Source: Pseudomonas subflava (lineage in GTDB: Bacteria > Pseudomonadota > Gammaproteobacteria > Pseudomonadales > Pseudomonadaceae). From it: DNA of 64,000 nucleotides. The DNA lies in the NCBI RefSeq assembly GCF_023823685.1, contig NZ_JAMXBF010000006.1:186001-250000 (forward strand), given 5' to 3'. Positions 16,852-25,567 of the stretch are shown piece after piece; the first letter of the stretch is position 1; the number at the start of each line of letters is the position of its first letter. The position numbers were made by a program, and so were the translations under genes. The notes under the pieces are model-generated. The model saw only the letters and a program-made list of their open reading frames with translations. It did not search any database and had not been told where the DNA came from.

Positions 16852-18981
16852 GTGGCTTTGGATCGTGGGCAAATCATCGGTGATGTGCGCAGCAATCTGT
16901 CGGGATTGCGGCACGGCAACCTCGGCATCCCGCTGCTGCTGCTGGTCATGCTGGCCATGGTCATGCTGCCGATCCCGCCGTTCCTGCTCGACCTGCTCTT
17001 CACCTTCAGTATCGCCCTGTCCATCGTCGTCCTGCTGGTCGCCATCTATGCCTTGAGGCCGCTGGATTTCGCCGTATTCCCCACCGTACTGCTGGCCGCG
17101 ACCCTGCTGCGCCTGGGCCTGAACGTCGCCTCGACCCGCGTGGTCCTGCTACACGGCCAGGAGGGCCACGACGCCGCGGGCAAGGTGATCCAGGCCTTCG
17201 GTGAAGTGGTGATCGGCGGCAACTACGTGGTCGGTGCCGTAGTGTTCGCCATCTTGATGATCATTAACTTCGTGGTGGTTACCAAGGGCGCCGGGCGCAT
17301 CTCCGAGGTGAGTGCGCGCTTCACCCTGGATGCCATGCCCGGCAAGCAGATGGCCATCGACGCCGACCTCAACGCCGGCCTGATCGACCAGGCCGAGGCC
17401 AAGAAACGCCGGACCGAGGTGGCCCAGGAGGCCGACTTCTATGGCTCGATGGACGGTGCCTCGAAATTCGTCCGCGGCGACGCCGTCGCCGGCCTGCTGA
17501 TCCTCTTCATCAACTTGATCGGCGGTATCGCCATCGGGGTGGTGCAGCACGACCTGGCCTTCGGCGACGCCGGCCGCATCTACACCCTGCTGACTATCGG
17601 TGACGGCCTGGTAGCGCAGATCCCGTCGCTGCTGCTGTCCACCGCGGCCGCCGTGATGGTCACCCGCGTCTCTTCCGCCGAGGACATGGGCCAGCAGATC
17701 AACCGGCAGATGTTCGCCTCGCCCAAGGCCTTGGCCGTCTCGGCGGCGATCATGATCGCCATGGGCCTGGTGCCCGGTATGCCGCACGTGCCTTTCATCG
17801 GCCTCGGCCTGATCGCGGCGGGCGCCGCCTACTGGATCGTGCACAAGCAGCGCCAGTCCAAGGTGGAGGCCGAGCAGGAGGACAAGCGCCAGCAGGAACT
17901 GCTGCCCGCCCAGCGCGCCCAGGAGGTCAAGGAGCTGGGTTGGGACGACGTGACCCCGGTGGACATGGTCGGCCTGGAGGTGGGCTACCGCCTGATCCCG
18001 CTGGTTGATCGCAACCAGGGCGGCCAGCTGCTGGCGCGGATCAAGGGTGTACGCAAGAAGCTGTCCCAGGAAATGGGCTTCCTGATGCCCTCGGTGCACA
18101 TTCGCGACAACCTCGACCTGATGCCCAACGCCTATCGCCTGACGCTGATGGGGGTGAGCGTGGCGGAGGCTGAGGTCTACCCGGAGCGCGAGTTGGCGAT
18201 CAACCCCGGCCAGGTCTTCGGCAGCCTGAACGGCATCGCCGCCAAGGATCCGGCGTTCGGGCTGGAGGCGGTGTGGATCGACCCGACCCAGCGCGACCAG
18301 GCCCAGTCCCTCGGCTACACGGTGGTGGACGCCAGCACCGTGGTCGCCACCCACCTCAATCAGGTCCTGCACAAGCACGCCCACGAGCTGCTCGGCCACG
18401 AGGAAGTCCAGCAACTGCTGCAACTGCTGGCCAAGAGCTCGCCGAAGCTGGCCGAGGAGCTGGTGCCGGGCATGATTTCCCTGTCGACCCTGCTCAAGGT
18501 GCTGCAGACCCTGCTGGCGGAACAGGTGCCGGTCCGCGACATCCGCAGCATCGCCGAGGCCATCTCCAACGTGGCCGGCAAGAGTCAAGATCCCGCCGCG
18601 ATGGTGGCGGCGGTTCGCGTCGCGCTGTCCCGCGCAATCGTGCAAAGCATTGTGGGACTAGAGCCGGAGCTGCCTGTGATCACCCTGGAGCCGAGGTTGG
18701 AACAGTTATTGCTGAATAGCCTGCAGAAGGCCGGTCAGGGCTCCGAGGATGGCATCCTCCTCGAGCCCGGCATGGCCGAGAAGCTGCAACGCTCCCTGGT
18801 GGAAGCGGCGCAGCGCCAGGAAATGCTCGGCAAGCCGGTGATTCTGCTGGTGGCCGGTCCGGTCCGGGCGATGCTCTCGCGATTCGCGCGGCTCGCCGTA
18901 CCGTCCATGCACGTACTGGCCTACCAGGAAATACCGGACAACAAGCAGGTCACGATCGTCGCCACGGTCGGCCAGAACTGA
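16852..18981 (+). CDS. flhA: FlhA, flagellar export gate protein
   Basis: A 709-residue export gate subunit. The N-terminal third holds about eight transmembrane helices, beginning with GIPLLLLVMLAMVMLPIPPF. The conserved FHIPEP-type loop covers TRVVLLHGQEGHDAAGKVIQ and GRISEVSARFTLDAMPGKQM. The C-terminal cytoplasmic domain forms the nonameric ring that docks chaperone-substrate complexes. The start codon is GTG at 16852, with GAGGTAG upstream; this matches the MALDRGQ-type N-terminus of pseudomonads. Confidence 0.96.
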   Translation: MALDRGQIIGDVRSNLSGLRHGNLGIPLLLLVMLAMVMLPIPPFLLDLLFTFSIALSIVVLLVAIYALRPLDFAVFPTVLLAATLLRLGLNVASTRVVLLHGQEGHDAAGKVIQAFGEVVIGGNYVVGAVVFAILMIINFVVVTKGAGRISEVSARFTLDAMPGKQMAIDADLNAGLIDQAEAKKRRTEVAQEADFYGSMDGASKFVRGDAVAGLLILFINLIGGIAIGVVQHDLAFGDAGRIYTLLTIGDGLVAQIPSLLLSTAAAVMVTRVSSAEDMGQQINRQMFASPKALAVSAAIMIAMGLVPGMPHVPFIGLGLIAAGAAYWIVHKQRQSKVEAEQEDKRQQELLPAQRAQEVKELGWDDVTPVDMVGLEVGYRLIPLVDRNQGGQLLARIKGVRKKLSQEMGFLMPSVHIRDNLDLMPNAYRLTLMGVSVAEAEVYPERELAINPGQVFGSLNGIAAKDPAFGLEAVWIDPTQRDQAQSLGYTVVDASTVVATHLNQVLHKHAHELLGHEEVQQLLQLLAKSSPKLAEELVPGMISLSTLLKVLQTLLAEQVPVRDIRSIAEAISNVAGKSQDPAAMVAAVRVALSRAIVQSIVGLEPELPVITLEPRLEQLLLNSLQKAGQGSEDGILLEPGMAEKLQRSLVEAAQRQEMLGKPVILLVAGPVRAMLSRFARLAVPSMHVLAYQEIPDNKQVTIVATVGQN

Positions 18982-18993
18982 GGGTTCTAAGCC

Positions 18994-20322
18994 ATGCAAG
19001 TCAAACGCTTCTTCGCCGCCGATATGCGTACCGCCATGAAACTGGTGCGTGATGAGCTGGGCGCCGATGCCTCCATCATCGGCAATCGCCGTGTGGCCGG
19101 TGGCGTGGAGCTGACCGCTGCGCTGGATTACCAGCCCGCCGCGCCGTCTCGCCAGCCCAACCCGGCGCTGGAAGCGGAGCTGCGCAAGACCCAGGCGACG
19201 ATCGCCAATGCCCAGGCCGAACTGGCCGTGCGTGCAGTGGCCGACGAGCGCAAGGATCGCCAGCTGTTCGCCAACGAGTCGCTGATCGCCCCCGAGCTGC
19301 CGGCCACCGCGGTCAAGGTGCAGCGCCCGGTCGCCGGGCCCCAGCCGGCGCCGAAACCGGCCGCCGCCGCCGCGGTCGACCAGCGCGCGCTGGACGCCAT
19401 GCGCTTCGAACTGAACGGTCTGCGCGAGCTGATCGAGGTGCAGCTGGGCTCCATCGCCTGGGGGCAACTGCAGAACCGCAAGCCGCAGCAGGCCAACCTG
19501 TGGCGCCGCCTGCAGCGCATGGGCCTGTCGGCCGACCTGTCCAAGGCCCTGCTGGAACGCGTGGCGCAGGTTGCCGATCCGCGCCAGGCCTGGCGTATGC
19601 TGCTGGCCCACCTGGCCCATGCGATCCGCACCCCCGAGGTCGAGCCGCTGGAAGAGGGCGGCGTGATCGCCCTGGTCGGCCCGGCGGGCATGGGCAAGAC
19701 CACCACCCTGGCCAAGATGGCGGCGCGCTACGTATTGAAATACGGCGCGCAGAGCATTGCCCTGGTGAGCATGGACAGCTTCCGCATCGGCGCTCAGGAG
19801 CAGATCAAGACCCTCGGCCGCATCCTCAACGTGTCGGTGACCCAGGTCGACCCGGGCCAGTCGCTGGTTCAGGCCCTGGCGCCGCTGGCACGCAAGAAGG
19901 TGGTGCTGATCGACACCGCCGGTCTGCCGGCCAACGATCCGGCCCTGCGCATACAGTTGGAGAGCCTGGCCGGTCGTGCGGTCAAAGCGAAGAACTATCT
20001 GGTACTGGCGGCGACCAGCCAGGCGCAGGTGCTCAAGGCCGCCTATCACGGCTACAAGCACTGCGGTCTGGCCGGCTGCATCCTGACCAAGGTGGACGAG
20101 GCGGCCAACCTCGGAGAGGTTCTGGGACTGGCTATCAGCCAGCATCTCCCGGTAGCCTATCTGGCAGATGGGCCGAAGATCCCGGACGATCTGCAGGTGC
20201 CGCGCAGCCATCAGCTGGTGAGCCGCGCCGTGAGCCTGCAGACTGCGGAGGATCCGAGCGAAGAGACCATGGCGGACATGTTCGCCGGCCTGTACCACCA
20301 CCCGGCGCGTCGCGCGGGCTAG
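18994..20322 (+). CDS. flhF: FlhF, SRP-type GTPase for polar flagellum placement
   Basis: A 442-residue member of the SRP GTPase family (with Ffh and FtsY). The N-terminal B domain begins MQVKRFFAADMRTAMKLV. An Ala/Pro-rich linker follows, then the NG domain with G1 GPAGMGKTT at about 229-237, and VSMDSFRIGAQEQ and VLIDTAGL further on. FlhF recruits the first flagellar components to the cell pole. It lies between flhA and the number-control gene fleN, the standard polar flagellum arrangement. Confidence 0.96.
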   Translation: MQVKRFFAADMRTAMKLVRDELGADASIIGNRRVAGGVELTAALDYQPAAPSRQPNPALEAELRKTQATIANAQAELAVRAVADERKDRQLFANESLIAPELPATAVKVQRPVAGPQPAPKPAAAAAVDQRALDAMRFELNGLRELIEVQLGSIAWGQLQNRKPQQANLWRRLQRMGLSADLSKALLERVAQVADPRQAWRMLLAHLAHAIRTPEVEPLEEGGVIALVGPAGMGKTTTLAKMAARYVLKYGAQSIALVSMDSFRIGAQEQIKTLGRILNVSVTQVDPGQSLVQALAPLARKKVVLIDTAGLPANDPALRIQLESLAGRAVKAKNYLVLAATSQAQVLKAAYHGYKHCGLAGCILTKVDEAANLGEVLGLAISQHLPVAYLADGPKIPDDLQVPRSHQLVSRAVSLQTAEDPSEETMADMFAGLYHHPARRAG

Positions 20323-20418
20323 GGCAGGCAGCGCCGCTCAAGGCGTTCTAGTGTTAGGAAAGGGTCGGTGTCGTTGCCCGACCAGCCCAGACCGGCAAGA
20401 CAAGGGTAAGAGAAGAAC

Positions 20419-21252
20419 ATGGGTAGTATGCATCCCGTACAGGTGATCGCAGTCACTGGCGGCAAGGGCGGCGTCGGCAAGACCAATGTGTCGGTGAATC
20501 TGTCGCTGGCACTGGCCGACCTCGGTCGCCGGGTCATGCTGATGGACGCTGACCTGGGCCTGGCCAACGTCGACGTCCTGCTCGGCCTGACGCCGAAGCG
20601 CACGCTGGCCGACGTGATTGCCGGAGAGTGCGATATCAAGGATGTCCTGCTCCAGGGGCCCGGCGGCATCCGTATCGTGCCGGCCGCTTCGGGCACCCAG
20701 AGCATGGTGCAGCTTTCGCCGGTGCAGCACGCGGGCCTGATCCAGGCCTTCAGCGACATCAGCGACAACCTCGACGTGCTGGTGATCGACACCGCCGCCG
20801 GCATCGGTGACGGCGTGGTCAGCTTCGTGCGCGCCGCCCAGGAAGTGCTGGTGGTGGTCTGCGACGAGCCGACTTCGATCACCGACGCCTATGCGCTGAT
20901 CAAGCTGCTCAACCGCGATTACGGCATGAGCCGCTTCCGCGTGCTGGCCAACATGGCCCACAGCCCGCAGGAAGGGCGCAATCTCTTTGCTAAGCTGACC
21001 AAGGTGACCGATCGTTTTCTTGATGTGGCTTTGCAGTACGTCGGGGCCGTGCCCTACGACGAATCCGTTCGCAAAGCCGTGCAGAAACAGCGCGCGGTAT
21101 ACGAAGCCTTCCCGCGCTCGAAATGCGCACTGGCGTTCAAGGCGATCGCCCAGAAAGTCGACACGTGGCCGCTTCCGGCCAACCCGCGCGGCCATCTGGA
21201 GTTCTTCGTCGAGCGTCTGGTGCAGCAGCCGATCGCGGGGACGGCCGTATGA
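20419..21252 (+). CDS. fleN: FleN (FlhG), flagellar number regulator, MinD/ParA-type ATPase
   Basis: A 277-residue deviant-Walker ATPase. The motif GGKGGVGKT at 14-22 has the signature lysine Lys16. LMDADLGLANVDVLLG and VIDTAAGIGDGV follow. FleN binds the master regulator FleQ and restrains flagellar gene expression, keeping the count at one flagellum; it is also the partner of FlhF. A 96-base gap separates it from flhF. Its stop overlaps the fliA start. Confidence 0.96.
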   Translation: MGSMHPVQVIAVTGGKGGVGKTNVSVNLSLALADLGRRVMLMDADLGLANVDVLLGLTPKRTLADVIAGECDIKDVLLQGPGGIRIVPAASGTQSMVQLSPVQHAGLIQAFSDISDNLDVLVIDTAAGIGDGVVSFVRAAQEVLVVVCDEPTSITDAYALIKLLNRDYGMSRFRVLANMAHSPQEGRNLFAKLTKVTDRFLDVALQYVGAVPYDESVRKAVQKQRAVYEAFPRSKCALAFKAIAQKVDTWPLPANPRGHLEFFVERLVQQPIAGTAV

Positions 21253-21995
21253 CAGCAGCCAGTGGACTTCGCATGTACAACAAAGCGCAGGCGCAGGATT
21301 CCCAGCACCAATTGATCGAGCGCTACGCGCCTCTGGTCAAGCGCATCGCCTACCACCTGTTGGCGCGCCTTCCGGCCAGCGTGCAGGTCGACGACCTGAT
21401 GCAGGCCGGCATGATCGGCCTGCTCGAAGCCTCGAAGAAGTACGACGGCAGCAAGGGCGCCAGCTTCGAAACCTACGCCGGCATCCGCATTCGCGGCGCC
21501 ATGCTCGACGAGGTGCGCAAGGGCGACTGGGCGCCGCGCTCGGTCCACCGCAACACCCGCATGGTCAGCGACGCCATCCGCGCCATCGAGGCGCGCACCG
21601 GCAGAGACGCTAAAGATCAAGAGGTTGCGGCCGAACTCCAATTGAGTCTCGAGGATTACTACGGCATTCTTGGCGACACTTTGGGCAGCCGCCTGTTCAG
21701 CTTCGACGACCTGGTGCAGGACGGCGAGGAGGGCGGGCTGCACGAGGACATCAACAGCAGCCACGGCGGCCCTCTGCACGGCCTGGAGGACGAGCGCTTC
21801 CAGGAGGCGCTGACCGACGCCATCGCCCATCTACCGGAGCGCGAACGTCTGGTCCTGTCGCTGTATTACGACGAAGAACTGAATTTGAAGGAAATCGGCG
21901 AGGTACTGGGGGTCAGCGAATCCCGGGTCAGCCAGTTGCACAGCCAGTGCGCCGCGCGTTTGCGGTCCAGGCTGAGCGAGTGGCGAGCCAGCTGA
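21249..21995 (+). CDS. fliA: FliA, flagellar sigma-28 factor
   Basis: A 248-residue alternative sigma factor for late flagellar and chemotaxis genes. Region 2 is visible (RYAPLVKRIAYHLLARLPAS, DDLMQAGMIGLLEASKKYD). Region 4 (LPERERLVLSLYYDEELNLK, LGVSESRVSQLHSQCAARLR) supplies the -35 helix-turn-helix. The start at 21249 (MTAASGLRMYNKAQ) overlaps the fleN stop by 4 bases and gives the normal length. An earlier in-frame start would lie inside fleN. FlgM, its anti-sigma factor, is not in the window. Confidence 0.96.
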   Translation: MTAASGLRMYNKAQAQDSQHQLIERYAPLVKRIAYHLLARLPASVQVDDLMQAGMIGLLEASKKYDGSKGASFETYAGIRIRGAMLDEVRKGDWAPRSVHRNTRMVSDAIRAIEARTGRDAKDQEVAAELQLSLEDYYGILGDTLGSRLFSFDDLVQDGEEGGLHEDINSSHGGPLHGLEDERFQEALTDAIAHLPERERLVLSLYYDEELNLKEIGEVLGVSESRVSQLHSQCAARLRSRLSEWRAS

Positions 21996-22023
21996 CGGGC
22001 TGGCCGATTTTCATGATTGACGG

Positions 22024-22048
22024 CGCCCCCGGACTTCCGGGGGCGTTT
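22024..22048 (+). terminator. Terminator-like hairpin after fliA
   Basis: A perfect 9-bp GC stem (CGCCCCCGG at 22024-22032, CCGGGGGCG at 22037-22045) with a 4-nt ACTT loop is followed by only three T residues. It could attenuate read-through from fliA into cheY. Confidence 0.65.
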
Positions 22049-22068
22049 AGGACTGTACGGAGGTCGAC

Positions 22069-22455
22069 TTGGACAAAAACATGAAAATCCTCATCGTTGA
22101 CGATTTCTCGACGATGCGACGGATCATCAAGAACCTCCTGCGTGATCTGGGGTTCACCAACACCGCGGAGGCCGACGATGGCAATACCGCGTTGCCGATG
22201 CTGCAGAGCGGCAGCTTCGATTTTCTGGTGACCGACTGGAACATGCCCGGCATGACCGGTATCGACCTGCTGCGTGCCGTGCGTGCCGACGAGCGCCTGA
22301 AGACGCTGCCGGTGCTGATGGTGACCGCCGAGGCCAAGCGCGAGCAGATCATCGAAGCCGCCCAGGCCGGTGTTAACGGCTATGTGGTCAAGCCGTTCAC
22401 CGCTCAGGTGCTGAAAGAGAAGATCGAGAAGATTTTCGAACGAGTCAACGGTTGA
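22069..22455 (+). CDS. cheY: CheY, chemotaxis response regulator
   Basis: A single receiver domain that carries phosphate from CheA to FliM to reverse the motor. The phospho-acceptor is Asp56 in TDWNMPGM (Asp52 if counted from the inner ATG), with the acidic pair Asp11-Asp12, Thr83-type MVTAEAK and Lys in VVKPFTA. Two starts are possible. TTG at 22069 has a well-placed CGGAGG (22058-22063). ATG at 22081, giving MKILIVDD and 124 residues, is the form commonly annotated but sits 17 bases from that site. The TTG start is preferred here on ribosome-site spacing. Confidence 0.93.
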   Translation: MDKNMKILIVDDFSTMRRIIKNLLRDLGFTNTAEADDGNTALPMLQSGSFDFLVTDWNMPGMTGIDLLRAVRADERLKTLPVLMVTAEAKREQIIEAAQAGVNGYVVKPFTAQVLKEKIEKIFERVNG

Positions 22456-22474
22456 TGTCCGCCGCGGGGGCGCT

Positions 22475-23263
22475 ATGGCAAACGATGAATCCTCCCTGGG
22501 CGAACTTGAATCGACCCTGAAGGCACACGCCAGCCAGCTCGTCGAGAGCCTGGAGAAAGGCCGTTTCGGCGAGGCTGTGCATCTGATCCACGAACTGAGT
22601 CAGGCCCGCGATCAGGGGCTTTACCAGGAAGTTGGCAAGCTCACGCGTGAGCTGCACAACGCGATCGTCAATTTCCAGATTGATCCTCGCAATCCGCATG
22701 CTCAGGAAATCTCGCAGATTTCCGATGCCACCGAGCGTCTGTCCTACGTGGTGCAGATGACCGAGAAGGCCGCCAACCGCACGATGGACCTGGTAGAGCA
22801 GAGCGCTCCGCTGGTCAACGACCTGGGCGACGAGGCCAAGGTCCTGTCCGAGGACTGGGGCAAGTTCATGCGCCGGGAAATGGGCGCCGATGCCTTCCGC
22901 GATCTGGCCAAGCGTATCGAGCTGTTCCTCGCCCGCAGCGAGCGCGACAGCCAGAAGCTGTCCAGTCAGCTCAACGACATTCTGCTGGCGCAGGACTATC
23001 AGGACCTCACCGGGCAGGTGATCAAGCGCGTGACCCAACTGGTCACCGAGGTCGAGAGCAACCTGCTCAAGCTGGTACTGATGGCCAGCCATGTCGATCG
23101 CTTCGCCGGCATCCAGCACGACATGGACGCCCTGCGTGCCGAGCAGGAAAAACAAAAAGAGCCTTCCAAGGGTGAAGGTCCGCAGATTCATGCCGATAAG
23201 CGTGATGACATCGCTTCCAGCCAGGACGATGTCGATGACCTGCTGTCCAGCCTTGGATTTTAA
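22475..23263 (+). CDS. cheZ: CheZ, CheY-phosphate phosphatase
   Basis: A 262-residue helical protein that speeds dephosphorylation of CheY-P. The catalytic segment QDYQDLTGQVIKRV places Asp177 and Gln181 where E. coli CheZ has Asp143 and Gln147. The C-terminal DDVDDLLSSLGF is the CheY-binding tail. It follows cheY by 19 bases and precedes cheA. Confidence 0.95.
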   Translation: MANDESSLGELESTLKAHASQLVESLEKGRFGEAVHLIHELSQARDQGLYQEVGKLTRELHNAIVNFQIDPRNPHAQEISQISDATERLSYVVQMTEKAANRTMDLVEQSAPLVNDLGDEAKVLSEDWGKFMRREMGADAFRDLAKRIELFLARSERDSQKLSSQLNDILLAQDYQDLTGQVIKRVTQLVTEVESNLLKLVLMASHVDRFAGIQHDMDALRAEQEKQKEPSKGEGPQIHADKRDDIASSQDDVDDLLSSLGF

Positions 23264-23293
23264 GAGCTCTAACAGAGCCTTTGGAGCGCAACG

Positions 23294-25528
23294 ATGAGCT
23301 TCGACGCCGATGAAGAAATCCTCCAGGACTTCCTGGTAGAGGCCGGCGAAATTCTTGAGCAGCTGTCCGAGCAACTGGTCGAGCTGGAAAGCCGACCGGA
23401 TGACATGGACCTGCTCAATGCGATTTTCCGCGGTTTCCATACCGTCAAGGGTGGTGCGGGCTTCCTCCAGCTGAACGAGCTGGTGGAGTGCTGCCACATC
23501 GCGGAAAACGTGTTCGACATCCTGCGCAAGGGCGAGCGCCGCGTCACCGCCGAATTGATGGACGTGGTCCTGCAGGCGCTGGACGCAGTCAACGAAATGT
23601 TCGGGCAGGTGCGCGAGCGCGCCGAACCGACTCCCGCGTCCCCCGAACTGCTGGCTGCGCTGGCGCGCCTGGCCGAGCCGGAGAGCGCCGACGAGCTGGC
23701 CGCCGAGCCGGAGCCGGAGACCGACACGGGCGCCGCGACCGAAGCGGGTGGCGACATCACCGACAGCGAGTTCGAACAGCTGCTGGAAGCCATCGGCGAG
23801 CAGCCGGCCGCCGAGTCCACGGTGGCGGGCACCGACGACATCACCGACGACGAATTCGAGGCGCTCCTCGACGAGCTGCACGGCAAGGGTAAATTCAGCG
23901 GCGCCGACGAAACCGCCGCGCCTGCGGCCAAGCCAGCCACGGCCGCGCCGACGGCAGGTGCCGGGGACGAAATCACCGACGACGAATTCGAGGCGCTGCT
24001 GGACCAGCTGCATGGCAAGGGCAAGTTCAGCGCTGCCGCCGAGGAACCCGCCGCGCCAGTCGCCAAGCCTGCCGCCGCGACGCCTGTGGCAGGGGCTGGC
24101 GATGACATCACCGACGACGAGTTCGAAGCGCTGCTGGACCAGCTGCACGGCAAGGGCAAGTTCACCGGCCCCGCGGAAGTGCCCGATGCCCCAGCGCCGG
24201 TAGCCTCTGCTGCGGCGGCGTCAGCCAAGAAGGCGGAGCCGAAGAAGGCCGAGCCGCCGAAGCCTGCCGCTGCCAAGCCGGCGGCGAAACCCGAGCCGGC
24301 CAAGCCCGCCGCGCCGGCTCCGGCACCTGCCCCCGCCGGTGGTGGCGCTGCCGCCAGCGAGGCCGAGACTACCGTTCGTGTCGACACCGCGCGCCTGGAC
24401 GAGATCATGAACATGGTCGGCGAACTGGTGTTGGTGCGTAACCGTCTGGTGCGCCTGGGCCTGAACAGCGGCGACGAGGCGATGGCCAAGGCCGTCTCCA
24501 ACCTCGACGTGGTCACGGCGGACCTGCAGACGTCGGTCATGAAGACCCGTATGCAGCCGATCAAGAAGGTCTTCGGCCGCTTCCCGCGCCTCGTTCGCGA
24601 CCTGGCGCGCAACCTGAAGAAAGAGATCAACCTGGAGCTGGTCGGTGAAGAGACCGACCTCGACAAGAACCTGGTCGAGGCCCTGGCCGACCCGCTGGTG
24701 CACTTGGTGCGCAACGCCGTCGACCACGGCATCGAGGGGCCGGACGAGCGCGAGGCCGCCGGCAAGGCGCGGGCGGGCAGGGTGGTGCTGTCCGCCGAGC
24801 AGGAGGGCGATCACATCCTCCTGTCGATCTCCGACGACGGCAAGGGCATGGACCCGGAGGTCCTCCGCGCTAAGGCGGTGGAGAAGGGCCTGCTGGACAA
24901 GGACGCCGCTGATCGCCTGAGCGAGACCGAGTGCTACAACCTGATCTTCGCCCCGGGCTTCTCGACCAAGACCGAGATCTCCGACGTCTCCGGCCGCGGT
25001 GTCGGCATGGACGTGGTGAAGACCAAGATCTCCCAGCTCAACGGCATCATCAACGTGCACTCGGCCAAGGGGCAGGGCTCGAAGATCATCATCAAGGTCC
25101 CGCTGACCCTGGCGATCATGCCGACCCTGATGGTGATGCTGGCCAATCAGGCCTTCGCCTTCCCGCTGGTCAACGTCAACGAGATATTCCACCTCGACCT
25201 GTCGCGCACCAACGTGGTGGACGGTCAGGAAGTGGTGATCGTGCGCGACAAGGCGCTGCCACTGTTTTACCTCAAGCGCTGGCTGGTTGTCGGTGCTTCC
25301 AACGAGGAGCAGCGCGAGGGCCATGTGGTGATCCTCACCGTTGGCAGCCAGCGTATCGGCTTCGTGGTCGATCAACTGGTGGGCCAGGAAGAGGTGGTGA
25401 TCAAGCCGCTCGGCAAGATGCTGCAGGGCACGCCCGGCATGTCTGGCGCAACCATTACCGGTGACGGGCGTATCGCCCTGATCCTCGACGTGCCGAGCAT
25501 GCTCAAGCGCTACGCGCGGCGCATCTGA
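23294..25528 (+). CDS. cheA: CheA, chemotaxis histidine kinase
   Basis: A 744-residue kinase. The P1 Hpt domain carries phospho-accepting His49 (GFHTVKGGAGFL). The dimerisation domain P3 begins near TVRVDTARLDEIMNMVGELV. The P4 ATPase has N box HLVRNAVDHGIE and DDGKGMD, and the CheW-like P5 covers about 605-744. Between P1 and P3 lies a stretch with three near-identical 44-45-residue units starting at residues 181, 225 and 270, each containing DDEFEALLD and LHGKGKF, plus a degenerate copy near 154-172. Pro/Ala/Lys-rich linkers separate them. They probably act as flexible CheY/CheB-docking or spacer elements in place of a standard P2. Confidence 0.97.
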   Translation: MSFDADEEILQDFLVEAGEILEQLSEQLVELESRPDDMDLLNAIFRGFHTVKGGAGFLQLNELVECCHIAENVFDILRKGERRVTAELMDVVLQALDAVNEMFGQVRERAEPTPASPELLAALARLAEPESADELAAEPEPETDTGAATEAGGDITDSEFEQLLEAIGEQPAAESTVAGTDDITDDEFEALLDELHGKGKFSGADETAAPAAKPATAAPTAGAGDEITDDEFEALLDQLHGKGKFSAAAEEPAAPVAKPAAATPVAGAGDDITDDEFEALLDQLHGKGKFTGPAEVPDAPAPVASAAAASAKKAEPKKAEPPKPAAAKPAAKPEPAKPAAPAPAPAPAGGGAAASEAETTVRVDTARLDEIMNMVGELVLVRNRLVRLGLNSGDEAMAKAVSNLDVVTADLQTSVMKTRMQPIKKVFGRFPRLVRDLARNLKKEINLELVGEETDLDKNLVEALADPLVHLVRNAVDHGIEGPDEREAAGKARAGRVVLSAEQEGDHILLSISDDGKGMDPEVLRAKAVEKGLLDKDAADRLSETECYNLIFAPGFSTKTEISDVSGRGVGMDVVKTKISQLNGIINVHSAKGQGSKIIIKVPLTLAIMPTLMVMLANQAFAFPLVNVNEIFHLDLSRTNVVDGQEVVIVRDKALPLFYLKRWLVVGASNEEQREGHVVILTVGSQRIGFVVDQLVGQEEVVIKPLGKMLQGTPGMSGATITGDGRIALILDVPSMLKRYARRI
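23834..24168 (+). repeat. Three in-frame tandem repeats of about 132-135 bp within cheA
   Basis: Units begin at 23834, 23966 and 24101. Each starts with GAC/GAT-GA(C/A) codons for D-D/E-I-T-D-D-E-F-E-A-L-L and ends with codons for GKGKF. The units are nearly identical in protein but differ at synonymous sites, suggesting an old duplication under selection. Confidence 0.85.
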
Positions 25529-25567
25529 TCGTTCACGACCGGCCCCGCCGGTCGCTCTGGAGTGTTT

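Noticed and set aside
23834..24168. CRISPR-like array
   Set aside because: The repeats are protein-coding, in frame, 132-135 bp apart and lack uniform short repeat-spacer structure. No cas genes are present.
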